Positions 1 through 50,700 of a DNA stretch of 64,000 nt are shown here, in pieces; within the stretch, counting starts at the first letter, position 1; every line of letters starts with the position of its first letter. The translations under genes were made by a program, and so were the position numbers. The notes beneath the pieces are model-generated. The model did not search any database, was not told the origin of the DNA, and saw only the letters and a program-made list of their open reading frames with translations. The stretch covers positions 718,701 through 782,700 of the forward strand of contig OZ025272.1 of the NCBI GenBank assembly GCA_964019165.1, written 5' to 3'. This stretch comes from Mastigias papua. Its lineage: Eukaryota > Cnidaria > Scyphozoa > Rhizostomeae > Mastigiidae.

Positions 1-822
1 GATAGTAAATGCCGGGGTCAACTACCTGATATAATTAAGTAGCCATATACACGATTGCTCTAAGTTTTCTGTAAACTGTAGGATGCTTCACAAATAGGTG
101 TCTACGCGTATTTTGCTTACAAACTACTCTTATTTTCCTTCTCAAAGTGAGTAAACTTTGTCAATGTTCTTGATCCGCATTGAGTGACATCATAACATTG
201 TCTCGAAAACAAGAGGACATCTACATCCGTACTGATACTTATAATTACATTTGAACGAGGGAACTCTTTGTAATTCCACATCGAGGCGAAGCAGGGGATA
301 GGATAAGTTAGAAGATGAACCTATGGTACTTTGCTATCTTCTTTTAGTATTTTACCCAAGATTGTAGTCATCCACATCACATGAAGTTATGCTATACACA
401 TCACTCATATCATCTTTCAAGACGATAGGCTGTGTGATTCAAGTACGAAGTTCACTGCCAAGTGTTGCATATAAAATATATCAATTTCTTAATCGTTAAG
501 CAGTTCTTTTTTCTGCAAACTAAAAGTGCTTGAAAATTAATGACCTGAGAGGAATTCAAACTCACGACCTTCGACTCTGCATGTCGACTACTCTACAACT
601 GCGCCATCGGGTCACGCTATTAAACCACTGCTTATAGGTAAGTCATTTCCTCATACTACACCTCTCTTCGCCCATTAACGCAGAGAGCTAGCATAGGCCC
701 AGCATTTTGTTAGGCAAAAGATTACTTATTTAGGATCTAATAAAAGTGCAATATCTATTTCTTGCCCTCTTTTTTTTAATTGATAACGGCATCTCTTCCT
801 TCAAGAGTTTATATATACTTAC
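1..822. other. Left-edge segment: intron of gene A (or 3' region of a short isoform)
   Basis: I see no exon matching an iGluR pore, M3 or S2 in either strand here. It holds a tRNA-like sequence at 541-614 and, at 730-822, an in-frame extension of the receptor exon ending in TAA. No AATAAA signal was found on the minus strand downstream of that stop, which slightly favours an intron. Confidence 0.5.
541..614 (-). repeat. tRNA-derived sequence (tRNA pseudogene or SINE head)
   Basis: The 74 minus-strand bases have a tRNA-like 5' part TGGCGCAGTTGTAGAG (box A), a perfect 5-bp anticodon stem TCGAC/GTCGA around the loop ATGCAGA, a box-B-like GTTTGAATTCC and a near-complementary acceptor (TGACCCG with CAGGTCA). 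The T stem pairs poorly, so it is probably not a functional tRNA. The variable-loop and T-arm region GGTCGTGAGTT recalls elongator tRNA-Met. Confidence 0.5.
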
Positions 823-38517
<37,695 letters not shown>

Positions 38518-38649
38518 CTTCAATATGATTTGTAAATCACATGAATATTATCATATGAAGAGAATTCTACAGAAGTTACTAAATATCATCCAACATTCCA
38601 CGATATAGGGGAACCAAAAAGAGTTTCCCACTCTATGTTTTCTAACACT

Positions 38650-39930
38650 GCGCAACATAGAAAGGTTTTCCTTGAACTCCTGGTTACTGCACCTAGACGT
38701 TACAAGAACCTTAAGAATTTATTATTTCGGGCTAGGCTTACTAATAACGTTAATGTGCAATAGAAGGAACCATTATCGTTGTGAAAAATACAGATATCAA
38801 GTGTGTAAATCCATGGCTGCCATTGATAGCTTCCATTCTCACGCAGCGAAGAAAAAATACAAGGTCAATTTTTCGTTCCATTTTGATTCATCTAGTGTTG
38901 CATAATTGTTGCAATGTGCTGTGTGTAGTCAGAATATCAGTAGCATTAGCATGTGCGCTGTCGTAGATTGTCTATGGTCTCCAGGTCCCCAGACAGAATT
39001 TTCCAGACATCTCTCTAAAGAAGGACATCACAGCTTTCTTCAAAACATCTGTGTAATGATATTTGAAAGGCTTTTTGAGAGGAATAGGATGCATGAAAGT
39101 TTCTGGCTGCACAAGCTGGACATTTTTACCCCATGGGGCTCTAAATTTCAGGGGAGTGGAACAAATATTGTTACGGTATTGAGTTATCTGCCTGTTTCGT
39201 AGATATTTATTTTCTCGTTCATAATCTCTACTATATTTCGAAAGAGCTGGAACATTCTTAAGCATACACAAAAGCCTTTTTCGTCCGAAACTCATTAGAC
39301 TGTTGGTGTCAAAAGAGCACAGAAAGAGTACAGAAACGACTCTCAAATATTTTCGTAGGTTTTTTCAATAGCACAGTGCTCTTTCTGTGCTCTTTTGACA
39401 TCAGCAGTTTATTTACCAACGTGCCATTAGATGAGACCATAGGGATTTGTGCTGATTCTTTGTATCGAGGTAATCTTGATTGCCATCCATTCCCCGAGGA
39501 CACTTTCAAAGAATTGATGCTAATTACTAAGCGAGGAGTGGGATTTAGTTTTAACAACCAGATGTATAAGCAGTTGGAGAAAGTAGCAATGGGTAGCCAT
39601 TTTGGGCCGGCTTTAGCAAGCATTTTCATAGGTTTTCATGAAACACTTTTGGTATCACCGTAAGACCGGGTGCCTACTTTCGTTATGTTGACGATACCTT
39701 CGTCATCTTTGGTTCTGAGCTGGAATGTAATCGATGTTTTGCAAACCTCATCCTTTTACATCCAACTCCAAAATTTACAGCAGAAAGGAGCAAAACAACT
39801 CCTTGAATTTTTTAGATGCTACGGTAGAGAAAGAGGGCACTGGATTTCTAATCAGCGTTTACAGAAAACCAACGTTTACTGGCCAATGAATCTGCTGGAT
39901 TTCCTTCAGCTCAAAAACAAGAAAAATTAG
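38650..39930 (+). pseudogene. Penelope-like element remnant (GIY-YIG tail followed by RT fragment)
   Basis: Frame-broken plus-strand pieces. From about 38.68 kb: TAPRRYKNLKN, LQCAVC and, at about 39.06-39.15 kb, FERLFERNRMHESFWLHKLD, matching the GIY-YIG endonuclease tail of Penelope-like elements. From 39.38 kb: CSFDISSLFTNVPLDETI, EKVAMGSHFGPALASIFIGF and, after a frameshift, GAYFRYVDDTFVIFGSELEC, matching their reverse transcriptase (YVDD active site). The tail precedes the RT, so this is the junction of two tandem or permuted copies. It lies upstream of gene A's first recognised exon and is not functional. Confidence 0.8.
39308..39399. repeat. 21-bp perfect inverted repeat inside the Penelope-like remnant
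   Basis: GTCAAAAGAGCACAGAAAGAG at 39308-39328 is the exact reverse complement of 39379-39399, separated by 50 bases. The right arm is the start of the RT fragment, so a short piece of RT was copied in inverted orientation upstream of it. Confidence 0.85.
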
Positions 39931-39939
39931 CCTTATCAA

Positions 39940-40080
<141 letters not shown>

Positions 40081-41005
40081 TTCATTTAATTTAATATCTT
40101 CATCAGTACTCATATAACACCTCAAAATATTGTACGAGAAGAGCTCTTATGATAGAGTGAAATATGTCGTGACGATGAGCAGTCGTGAATTTTCACATTT
40201 TCTGATAGACATATATGTTTTTAAGATAATTATTTATATAATGAGTAAACATAAATATAGTTATATAAATGTATGTCTATTTGAATATATTGACCTATAA
40301 CTACACAATTGGTAAATATACTCACGATAGATTTTCTCCACATTATAAGCCCTACAGTAGCTGGCAAAGTAAAGGAGAGTTCCAACCAGGTTCACAAAAG
40401 ACAAAGTCTACAAAAGCGATGTACAAACAGTCAAATATTAAAGAGGATTATAAACCCTGCAAACGATGATAACCACAGGATGCCATAAAAATTTTGATTC
40501 AAATTTGAAACAAATTTGATTCTGGTGGGTTTTGATAGAGGCTTAAATCATGTTTGAAAGCGTCTCATGGGCAGAGGTAGGTATTTAAACCTATGAATCT
40601 GATAAAGTGAAAATAAAGAGGCAAGAATGAAATAGAGAACACGAATTTGAAAGGAAAATGACGTCTACGCAAAGTAAGAGATTAGGAATAAGCAAGTGCT
40701 AAGATTTAATAATTCTATATTGGCATACAAGAGATACAACCAAATGTAGAATATTTTTGTGGTCACATTATAACAAAGGAATCGAATTAGATGATTGTGT
40801 TTACCTAGCAGTTTTATTCTGTACTTCGCAATAAAATTATACTCAGTTGGAGAAACAAGTTGATAATTTCTAGCAGTAAATTCTAGATAGATTGCCAACA
40901 TCATTAAAAATTCTATCGGGTATTGAATCTTTAACTGAAATGAACCAATATCGTCTGTCTACATAGATAAACATACATATAACTGCAAATCATATATATA
41001 ATTTG

Positions 41006-41189
<184 letters not shown>

Positions 41190-41226
41190 CGCCATGAGTG
41201 GGCTACCACAATTGGAAAATTTAGTT

Positions 41227-41302
41227 TGGCCCAAGTGCGGATTCGAATTCACATTGCGTAGATCAGAAGAATCCTGTGCTAATCAATTGTGCCATCCAGG
41301 CA
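41227..41302 (-). repeat. tRNA-derived sequence between (TA)n arrays
   Basis: On the minus strand a 76-nt tRNA-like stretch has a box A TGGCACAATTGATTAGCAC and a box B-like AATTCGAATCC. Acceptor pairing is poor and the T stem is imperfect, so it is a pseudogene or SINE head. Its box A region resembles that at 541-614. Confidence 0.5.
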
Positions 41303-41312
41303 TTTTGTGCGA

Positions 41313-41565
<253 letters not shown>

Positions 41566-41639
41566 CGCCGTACTAGGTAGAAAGAGCGATGTACTGCCTG
41601 AACAATGCAAGTTGAAAAGTAACACTGAATCTCTCTTAC

Positions 41640-41779
41640 CATTTTTTTGCTGGTTCTTTTGCGACTTTATCAGCATCAATGCATTCAGGACGACATTTCC
41701 AACTTATATAGCCATAGCCTCTCTTATAACCATAGTCTCTTTTACCACCAGTTTTTGAAATAGATATAACATGTAAAGG
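41640..41779 (-). CDS. Candidate isolated exon (possible gene A 5' exon)
   Basis: On the minus strand a frame opens after a TCTAG acceptor and runs 46 codons to a consensus donor ATG|GTAAGA. It encodes KRDYGYKRGYGYISWKCRPE followed by CIDADKV. The other two frames contain stops. Its exit phase (2) does not match the first recognised gene A exon (needs phase 1), so at least one more exon would be required. It could equally be a chance frame. Confidence 0.3.
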
Positions 41780-42044
41780 CTAGACATGTTTGTTAGATTT
41801 CACCAAATTTATGATAATTATGCCCGTTGTGACTTCAGAGATATTCATATTAGTAAAATATTCATACACAGGTAGTTTCTTATCTAAATCTGATTAGGCA
41901 TATCATGTAGGGATAAGAGTCACTACTATATATATGATGAGCTAAAGATAAAGGTTAATTAAGCTGCAGGACTCATTACCTTAAACGGAAACAGCTCTTC
42001 TTACCTAGCAAAATGTTTGCTATGATCTTGTTAGTAGTCTTATA

Positions 42045-42130
42045 CAGTCAACTGTCTCTAAAGAGGACACCCTTGGGACTTTGAAGAAGTGTCCGTGGTG
42101 TCCGCTTTATAGAAATTGTCGTTTCTGAGT
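42045..42130 (+). mobile_element. End fragment of a DNA transposon (pogo/Tc-like)
   Basis: TATA followed by CAGTCAACTGTCTCTAAAGAG, then 'GACACCCTTGGGAC' and 'GTGTCCGCTTTATAG', the layout of pogo/Tigger-family terminal repeats. No matching opposite end is visible within 500 bases, so it is a fragment. Confidence 0.4.
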
Positions 42131-42499
42131 GTGGAGGACCTCAAATATAAAAAGCATTTCCACCGTTTCAATAAATAAGATATGACTCAACAAATAGAGT
42201 GTTTATACAACAGCATTCTGCTTGAGAAAATCCCTGTATATACTCTTGGGTAACTATTATAAGTGGGTTGAATTCAGTGGTACTTGCAAGCCAAAGTATC
42301 TCATCCAAAAGTTCCTAGGTGAAACCATACTTAAAAATTAATAGCATGGGGGATTCAACTAAAAATCTCCTGGGTGAGAAGTGCTTGAAAAATCAATTAG
42401 CAGGGGGATGTCTATTTGGCACTTCAGAGTAAGCATTCTGCAGACATAATTCAATCTACAAACAAGTTTTCCAACCTTCTCGAAAAACACTTCCCAAGG

Positions 42500-43070
42500 A
42501 TATCGTTTCTACAGCTGCTTCCAAAACATGCTGAGCATCATTGCATCTGACTATGAAACCATCCTTTCTAATCCAAGCAACATTGCAAAACTAAATTGCA
42601 ACTGTCGGATACAGGAAGCATGCACCTTACACGGTAACTGCTTGGCTAAACATAACATCAATTCTTGCTATGTCAAAACATTAGAATCAAAAGGAGTACC
42701 AGTACATCGGGTTAACGGAAAATTACTTTAAAGAAAGATGGTACCAACAAGTCCATTTGGAATTTAAAGATGAAATGCGCCACACCTATCTTTCCACACA
42801 GTAGGAGATAATGGATTGAGCAAAACCGTACCAGGCTGGAAGCAAGACATGCAGTCTCTGCCGGACTGAGACATTCCACACTATAAACTAAGTCAGTCAA
42901 GTAGAGACTACATGTTCTGCTTTAATTTTCGGTACGGTCTTGCTCAATTCCGAATGTCAAAGATAAATATCTTAAAGAGAAGATCTGAATTTGCTTCCAC
43001 CAGTCGACAAGCCTCCAAATTCAACCTGAAGAACTACAAAGAATTTCCAAGGGGCCCCACGTAACATGTA
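42500..43070 (+). pseudogene. Penelope-like element C-terminal fragment
   Basis: A plus-strand frame from 42528 contains KLNCNCRIQEACTLHGNCLA, matching the 'CNCR....CPL.G.Cl' Cys motif before the GIY-YIG domain of Penelope-like elements. Near 42.98-43.06 kb KRRSEFASTSRQASKFNLKN matches its C-terminal end. The stretch between is frame-broken. It is followed by an element-tail-like GAAGCGTGAAACTC at about 43.11 kb. Confidence 0.6.
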
Positions 43071-45273
43071 TTACCATCACGCCCTCCACAGCTTCCTATC
43101 CGATGATCATTGAAGCGTGAAACTCAAAACTATAAAAATATATGGATTTTACCGGACTTTTAATGATTTTATTTTGATATCTGCATATATATATATACGT
43201 GTATGTATAGGATGTGTTCTAATCTGTCGCAGATAGACAGACGCGAAGTATTCGTTCTACCAGCTCATCAGCATTCTTCCTACAAAGCCCGACATATCGA
43301 GATACCTTTTTCATTTGATATGTTTTGCAGATTGGCAAAAACGAAATGTGATAAAACACGTGCGTTGCTAAGCTAATATAACCACAAGATCATATTCATT
43401 AAAAATAACTCTACCAGGTTATCGACTTTGCCTTATTAAATAATTAAGTTTTATTGATGAAACTCCTACACAATCAGCATGATGACCTGGCACAGCACCA
43501 AAGAGGTGTAAAATTTTAATGTTGCTTATACCTTCATTAACTTTAGCTCGATACATTTACGTCTACATGACAGTCTTTAAGAAATCTAATCATTTCACGA
43601 TATCAATGTCTTATCATTTACCACTTTTCCTACTTCTACCAGTTTATACCAGTGTTTTCCGTATCATATTTCACTTTAGCAGTTTATTTCTTTTTAAATG
43701 TATTATCTACGAAAGAGTTTCCTATAAGTTATGCAACTCAGAATGAAAAGCATAGAGAGGTTGCGACATTGCATAACAAATTTACGTCTATTTCGATGCG
43801 TCTTGAAGCTTCTATCCAATAATATCATCATACCTGTGCTATTTATATCAATAGTAAGTTTAGTAAGGCTTGGGTAAGGATGTTATAAACACTATGCTAC
43901 ATGCATTTTATACACATTAAAAGTTACAAACGATGATTAATTTCAATTTGGCTTTAAAATTTATTGCTAAGATGACTTTTGTTTACAAGACGCAATGTCC
44001 CTTTGTTGAAAGAAGCATTTTGAGAGAAGGGTGTAAAGCAAACGACAGGCAAAGATAGCAACACTGTGGAAGAGATTACGGGCAGTCAGAACAAACCAAC
44101 CCACTTCAATAGAAGAAAGTAGAAAAGAACAGGTACAAAATAAGCAAAGAAAGCAAGAGAACGAAATTTAAGTATATAGATCATACGAAAAGGTGAGATA
44201 GGAAATAAAAATGAAAATAGAAGATGAGAATATCAGGGACTTAAAACAATAGAGTTAAATTTATTTTTAAAGGTTTATATGAAAAACTTCTAGGCATAAC
44301 ACTATGCGAATAGCTGTTTTAATGACCAACTAAATTTAACTGTTTAGTCTTCTAACTACACTTTAAGATGATCTTTGATGATTTGTTATTTAGTAATATT
44401 CATCTTTGTCCACTGGATAATTGAATCTATATAATGTATCTGCAAAAACAATACAAGTTATTAGATTCTGCTTGAATGATATAGTATTCTTAGGTAATAT
44501 GATTTACTGCTTTTTTGAGAAAAAATGAATGTAGTTTCAAGAATACTAAAGAATATTTGTCTCGATTAATGTCATAAATATTATATAGTGCTTGATTATT
44601 GCCCCACTACCTCCAAAACTGTCAATAATTAACTCATTTTATGCTTATAAGGTCATATAATTCATCCAGCAAGCTCTGTTGTCTAAAATTAAAGCTAGAA
44701 TACTACATTAAGACAAAGAAAAACAAAATCCATGCTTTCCTATTTATAGTTACTATGTCAAATAAATTGCTTCGCCGCTCTTCTGCATCAGTCAGTAATA
44801 CGGGACAACATCAGATCATTCGAAAACCTGCTGAATTAATCTATTAACAATACTAAAGAATGCGCCTCTATCGGCAAACTTTTGAAAAAGCGATTCTGGT
44901 TTGATGGCATTGTGACTCAAAGCTATGTATCAGTACAAAGGTTGGTACTCGAGAAGTGTGGAATACCAGGAATGGTATAATGTACACACCCTAAAGAACA
45001 TTCCCTTTTGTTAATATAGAATAAAATTGTCTTTCGATACAGAAACATTGATCAAAAATACATGCCATGGTATACATATATATATATAAATATAAATATA
45101 TATAAATATACATCTACGCTAAAATCTGAAAAATTCAAAATCTTTGAATGCTATGAACTTAGTATTTACATCAAAATTATTTGTGCATTTACAAAAGTTT
45201 ACAAAAGTAATTCGTAATTCTACAAAATATATGGATAACAATACAGAGCAAGATCCGTTCCATCCACTTCAAT

Positions 45274-47722
45274 TCATATCTGCAAGTTATGGACATACGA
45301 ACGAGCGGGTACAAAATATTTTGGTGCTGTTCTTAGCGTTACAAGTTGACTGTGAGCGAATGGTTCGTACAGTAATTCGTCGAGAATGTTTGGAAAAGGG
45401 TTAAGTGTTAATGGTGGAAGATGAAGCAGAAGACCACGGCTGAAATTGTCTTTTTTGGAATTCATAAAATTAGGCAGGCGCATGTCTGAAATAAAATAAT
45501 GTTTTTTACGAATATATCAAAGCTCTGTAAGGCGATGGAATAGAAGACAGAAAACAAGGTTACTTGGGAAACTTACATAAAGTGTGCATGGAAAACATGA
45601 TATATTTCAAATGTAAAGCAGTTAGATTACCTAAAACATATCATAGCCTATTAAATAAAAATATTTTATCTAATCCGTTTGGCATTGAGATTTGAAAGGT
45701 TAGAATGACACTATTACGAACACTCCACTTAAAACACTCACTTAAAATATTAGCGTTAATCACCGGATTGAGGGGCGCTTCAATGCTATACTAACATCAT
45801 TATCCAGCAAAATGAGAAAACACGGATATTTTGAAACACTACAAAGACTGTGTACTTACCATATGCCAATAGCGTCTCTCTTTCAGGGTGACAGCAACTC
45901 TTATGAGTTTCGCCAAGTCGTGCAAGGCTGCGGTAACTATGGTGGAATTCAAAGCTGTTAGCTCAGCAAGGGCTTGATTGGTATTTTAAGCACAATTTGT
46001 AAACTTGTAATACTTCAGGACTGTGAGCATGCCTGCGTTTAGTTTTGATAGCTTGGAATTCTATTCTAATACAAGGAAGTACGCATTAACTAATAGGAAA
46101 TGCAAATCATAAAATTATGAATTTGACTATTGGTAATATATATTCTATGTTTAAATTATTTCGTGAAGAATAATTATTTAAATTGCTTTCTAAGACATAC
46201 GGTCGATTCACTGGAATAAATTAGAATACTATAGCGATCATTTGTGGTATTATAAATTATAAACATACCCATCAATTTTTGGGAGCAAAATGACTGAATT
46301 CCTAATTCGATCAGATTTAACTGTATCCTCAGTGGGAGCAACAGAAGCCTCTCTTGCACGTTCTAGCTCTTTCTCGTATTCCACTTCACAGAAATAATTG
46401 ATGGCATCGACTGGACCAACATTTTCAGCAGCGTCGTCAATGAAGTCATTTGGCATGAAAGAAACTGCAAAAGAAAGATTGCAAATCTGTCAATTACAGT
46501 CATTCTTTTTCTTAATGTCTGGGTGTGCACAGTAAACACCAGCACACAAGAGCCTTCATTTATCAAGAGATCATGATTTCAATTAGTTAGAGCCTTCTCA
46601 ACCGACAAACAAGATCAGAGCACAAACATCGGCACTAATCTGAGCCCTCAACGAACTCGTTTCGAAAATCTGCCGAGAGTATAAAAACAATTAAACAGGC
46701 ATGCACTTACTTTTTTTGTCATTTACATTAGGTGCGAATTCCTATGAAAAGAAAAGATTATAATACCAACTATATCTTCCTAGGGAACCGAGGAACTAAA
46801 GATAATCAAAAAAAGATAATTCAATAACAGCAATAATGAACATTACTCTTAGAGTACAAGATGGAAACTTTCTGACGACAACACTAACACCAGCCATTTA
46901 ATACAATGCTCTTGAAAGCACAGGACATGTTGCATATAAAACACTCCGTGCTTCAAACAAATTATATTAAAAGCTTCGTGGTTTCCTTTATTAGGGAGGC
47001 CAAAGTTATATTCTAAAACGATATTATCATTTGCTATTTCTCTAGCATAAATTTCTCTAACATTTACTTTGAATATTGTCTGATGTTCCAATCAATTTAT
47101 GTGCAGTTTTACAATAAATATCAAAATTTTATTTGTAATGGAATAAAGATTCATACAGATTTGATTAATGCACTTTGTATAATCATATCACTATGAGGAG
47201 CGAGTGACAGAATGGTTCGACCCTTCGTCGGTTGTGTGGAAAATCGACAGCTAGAGGCGAATCCTTGAGCCGTAGTGGGGATGCTCCCTCACTGTCTAGA
47301 TGCAAATGGGTACCGGATGGCAATACTTGGGAGATAAAGACGGCGAGGAAAGGAGCCATTCTACCTCACTGTGACGACATCCCAGGTTAAGTGTCTTACG
47401 GTAAGAGTCCTCTCTAACAGGCAATTCCAAATGTACACAGTCACATATATGACTGACTTTTACTTTTCATGCCATGATACCAGCTCTTTTTACCTGATAT
47501 ATTTCATTGACAAAGTGAGATTTTCAGTGGTCGGCTACTGACTACTTGGCCGAAAGTAAACTCCGCATGAAATGAGGCAATACAATTAAAAATACAATAT
47601 GAGATACAATGCTCCATACCTTTTTCTCTCTCATTTTCTCTTTGTCTTTCTCTTTCGTTTTCTCTTTATCTTTATCTTTCTTCAGAATTCCTTTCACATT
47701 TGCATTTGGACTTTTTGTCCCC
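45274..47722 (-). CDS. Gene B exons 23-27: C-terminus with Lys/Glu linker
   Basis: Exons 47722..47620, 46741..46711 (31 nt), 46464..46269, 45954..45860, 45485..45274. Exon 23 is a [20 protein letters not shown] linker; exon 24 is a 31-nt micro-exon needed for phase; exon 25 has [18 protein letters not shown]; exon 26 encodes [18 protein letters not shown]; exon 27 ends [12 protein letters not shown]...[10 protein letters not shown] and TGA. Exon 26 was found because exons 25 and 27 do not fit each other in phase. The end is a true stop, so the C-terminus is complete. Confidence 0.83.
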
Positions 47723-50700
47723 CTAGAAAAACAAATAACACGACCATATTTACATAGACAAATAACCGATACTTATACATACCACGGATTCGTTCTACTA
47801 CAACTTGAATTAAACCAATTGCACCTTCAGTGTAATAAACAAGCTGCATTGGCTAGTTATCTCACAAATATGTCATATGCTAAGCGCCCAGAATGACTCA
47901 AGGGCCATAAGACATCTGTATTTCAATCTTTAATTGTAGCTTTAAATGTCACCCGATGTAAACTTATCTAATAGTTACCGTACGACGTTTCCTTTCTTTG
48001 CCCTATAAATTTTGCCACGCAATGATGTGATATGCTTCTTAACAAGTCCTGTCCATTTGTCGAGCCAACCTTTGCACTGATGTTTAATGTCTTGCTTTTT
48101 CGTGAAAGAATCAAAGATACCCTGAAAAGGAGATCACAAAACTAGATTACATCAAACTATCTGCTCTTTCGAGAAGCTCTGCTCTCTGGAATAGTATCAA
48201 AATCCTCACAAGCAAGCCCTTGCTCGATATTCTGTTAAATTTTTAAACATTGATCTTATGAGGCACTTCCTACTACATAGTCAATATCATTACCCTTGCA
48301 TTAAGGCATATTTCAACAATAAGTAAAACGCAGAGTTAAAAATGAAACTTCACTTGGTATTCACAAATGTGATTCAAAATCACTTGAAGATCATCAACAA
48401 TGAAGTTACAATAAAATTCTCCCAATAGCAGTCTATCTGCTAAAGATTTTAGTCAAAAACTTAAAAAAATCATTCCTTCCGGGCTCGTTTTATACAAAGA
48501 CAAATATTGAATAGGACGCTCGAAGTTTTCAGTTGCATCAAATTAAATGCTCCACATTAAGCAGATTTAAGCTCGGTAGCAATGAACAGTATGGATGAAG
48601 TACTTTCTTGCAGAATACATGTATGTGTGAGGACACCCGGATTTACCCCCAGGTTAATTTCGAACTTTGGAACTTTAGATGACGTGTACTTGGTAAGACG
48701 GAGAAAAAGTAAGAGCGAGAGAAGATTTTAACATTGTTTTGTGTTGTAAAGTTTATTTTCATTGACGAACGAGATATATTTTGTCTGAATAACAAGTTAT
48801 ATCTGCCTTCGTACCTGTTACAAAATTGGTGACCGAAAAGACGTGACAGCCTAACAAGACATTCGAGGGTTCAAGGTGTTGTTTTGTTTGCTTAAAAAGT
48901 ACTTGGCGCTCGCGAGCTGAAGAGGTTCATGTCGCGCTGACTGTGAGTAAGACCTTGTTTTTATTGTGCCTAAGATTTGGCGAAGAAACAAGAAGAATTT
49001 TCATTATTTTCGTAAATTTGTCGAGCTTTAAATGTTGATTCAGCAAGCAACCAGAAGAACCGATGCTGATATCGCAACAGTAATGATTCGCATCCACGAA
49101 TATTATTGATATTTTTCTTGATGTTTTGTGTACTTTTCTCGGTTGTTTTCTCGATTTGTTGTGTAAATAAAAACATAGCCATGTCTCTAAGTGCAGAGGA
49201 GGAGGTTGAAGAACTAGAGTTAGAATTGCATAGTCGGTTGCTTATGCTTTGTAAAGAACACTTGATTGAGCTGTTTGATAAATTTGAAATTTCCAAAGAG
49301 ACTCTTCAGAATAACACGAGACTTCAATTAGCAAAACTATTGTTCAGTGCAGTTGAAAAAGAACTTGGAAAATTAAAAACCGAAGAAATTATTCCTTATC
49401 TGTTGCTGTGGGAAGACAGTGTATATGTTGTTGTGCGCCGCAGTGAACCAACAGGAGCAGTCTATGAAGTAGAACGTGAAGATGGGAGTGGTCGGAGACG
49501 TACACTACATCGTAATTTGTTACTTCCTTGTCCTTATTTACCCAGTGAATCCAACCAAAACCTACAGCCTAAGTCACAAAGAAATAACAAGGCTCCAGTG
49601 GCTGCAGTAAAAGACACATCCAGTCTGGGTACACCTAATGAGGCAGATACTTCAGTGATAACAGATGATGATCACCGTCGGTTCAGCCCACATCAGGTGG
49701 ACAGAATACTCAAACACCTTGATTCATCTTCATTGGTCTCTGACGTCCGTCAGTCAGACACATCTGATAATATACAGTGTACACCTAGAGAACAAGCTGA
49801 ATTTGTGGCACCAGTTCCGTCTAATGAACCTGCTAGGGAAATAACACCACCGCAAAGTGAACAAACCATGCCTCAAAGTCGACCACAACGAACACGACAG
49901 CCACCTGACATACTATCATACTATTCACTCGGACAGCCAATCAGTTCCCATGCTAGGATCTCTAGCGTCAATGTACCGGAATATCCAAGGCACGCGTTTC
50001 CGTATGAGATGACAAATATCCAGTCTCAAAACAGTCAAAATTTATATTTTGCACATGGACCATCTGTTTACAATGAGCCTTCTCAGGTATTTTTTGTGGC
50101 ACAGGGACCATTCGGACAGTACGTGCCCTTAGGCTCGTTTGGATCGTATATTCATAGACCAATGCCAACTTTGTTTTAGTATCAACTTTGAAACAGATGC
50201 AATTCGTTCAGATATACTTTTGTTATCCATATTGGCATATCTTGTTGCTGTTGTATATTGTCTCGTTCAGTAATTTCACGTTGAGCAACGTATGTTTTGC
50301 GACAATAGTCGGTTAACTGTCCAGAATTTAACGATTTTATTGCTGCGCAGCCGAAAGAATATCTAGGGAGAAATTTTCAAGGACTTTGGATTTGAGAAAA
50401 TGTCCAAGTACAGAGGATACGATGGCACAGTTCAAGAAACTATATATTTTTGAAGAATTTTACACATTCTTTTTCAATGTCAGGAGACATTTAATTTTGA
50501 GGGGGCGAGTGTGAGGACACCAGGATTTACCCCCAGGTTAATTTCGAACTTTGGAACTTTAGATGACGTGTACTTGGTAAGACGGAGAAAAAGTAAGAGC
50601 GAGAGATGATTTTAACATTGTTTTGTGTTGTAAAGTTTATTTTCATTGACGAACGAGATATATTTTGTCTGAATAACAAGTTATATCTGCCTTCGTACCT

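Noticed and set aside
38972..39346. Minus-strand frame of 124 codons
   Set aside because: It is the reverse strand of the Penelope-like GIY-YIG tail; the plus-strand reading matches the family.
40665..40904. Minus-strand frame containing FTARNYQLVSPTEYNF with possible splice ends, considered as a gene A exon
   Set aside because: It could splice to 38517 in phase, but there is no domain match and the upstream candidate exon would make a stop with it.
49106..49180. Upstream start and hydrophobic leader for the LTR-element frame
   Set aside because: The leader does not resemble gag and looks like transcribed leader sequence; the ATG at 49181 begins the gag-like part.
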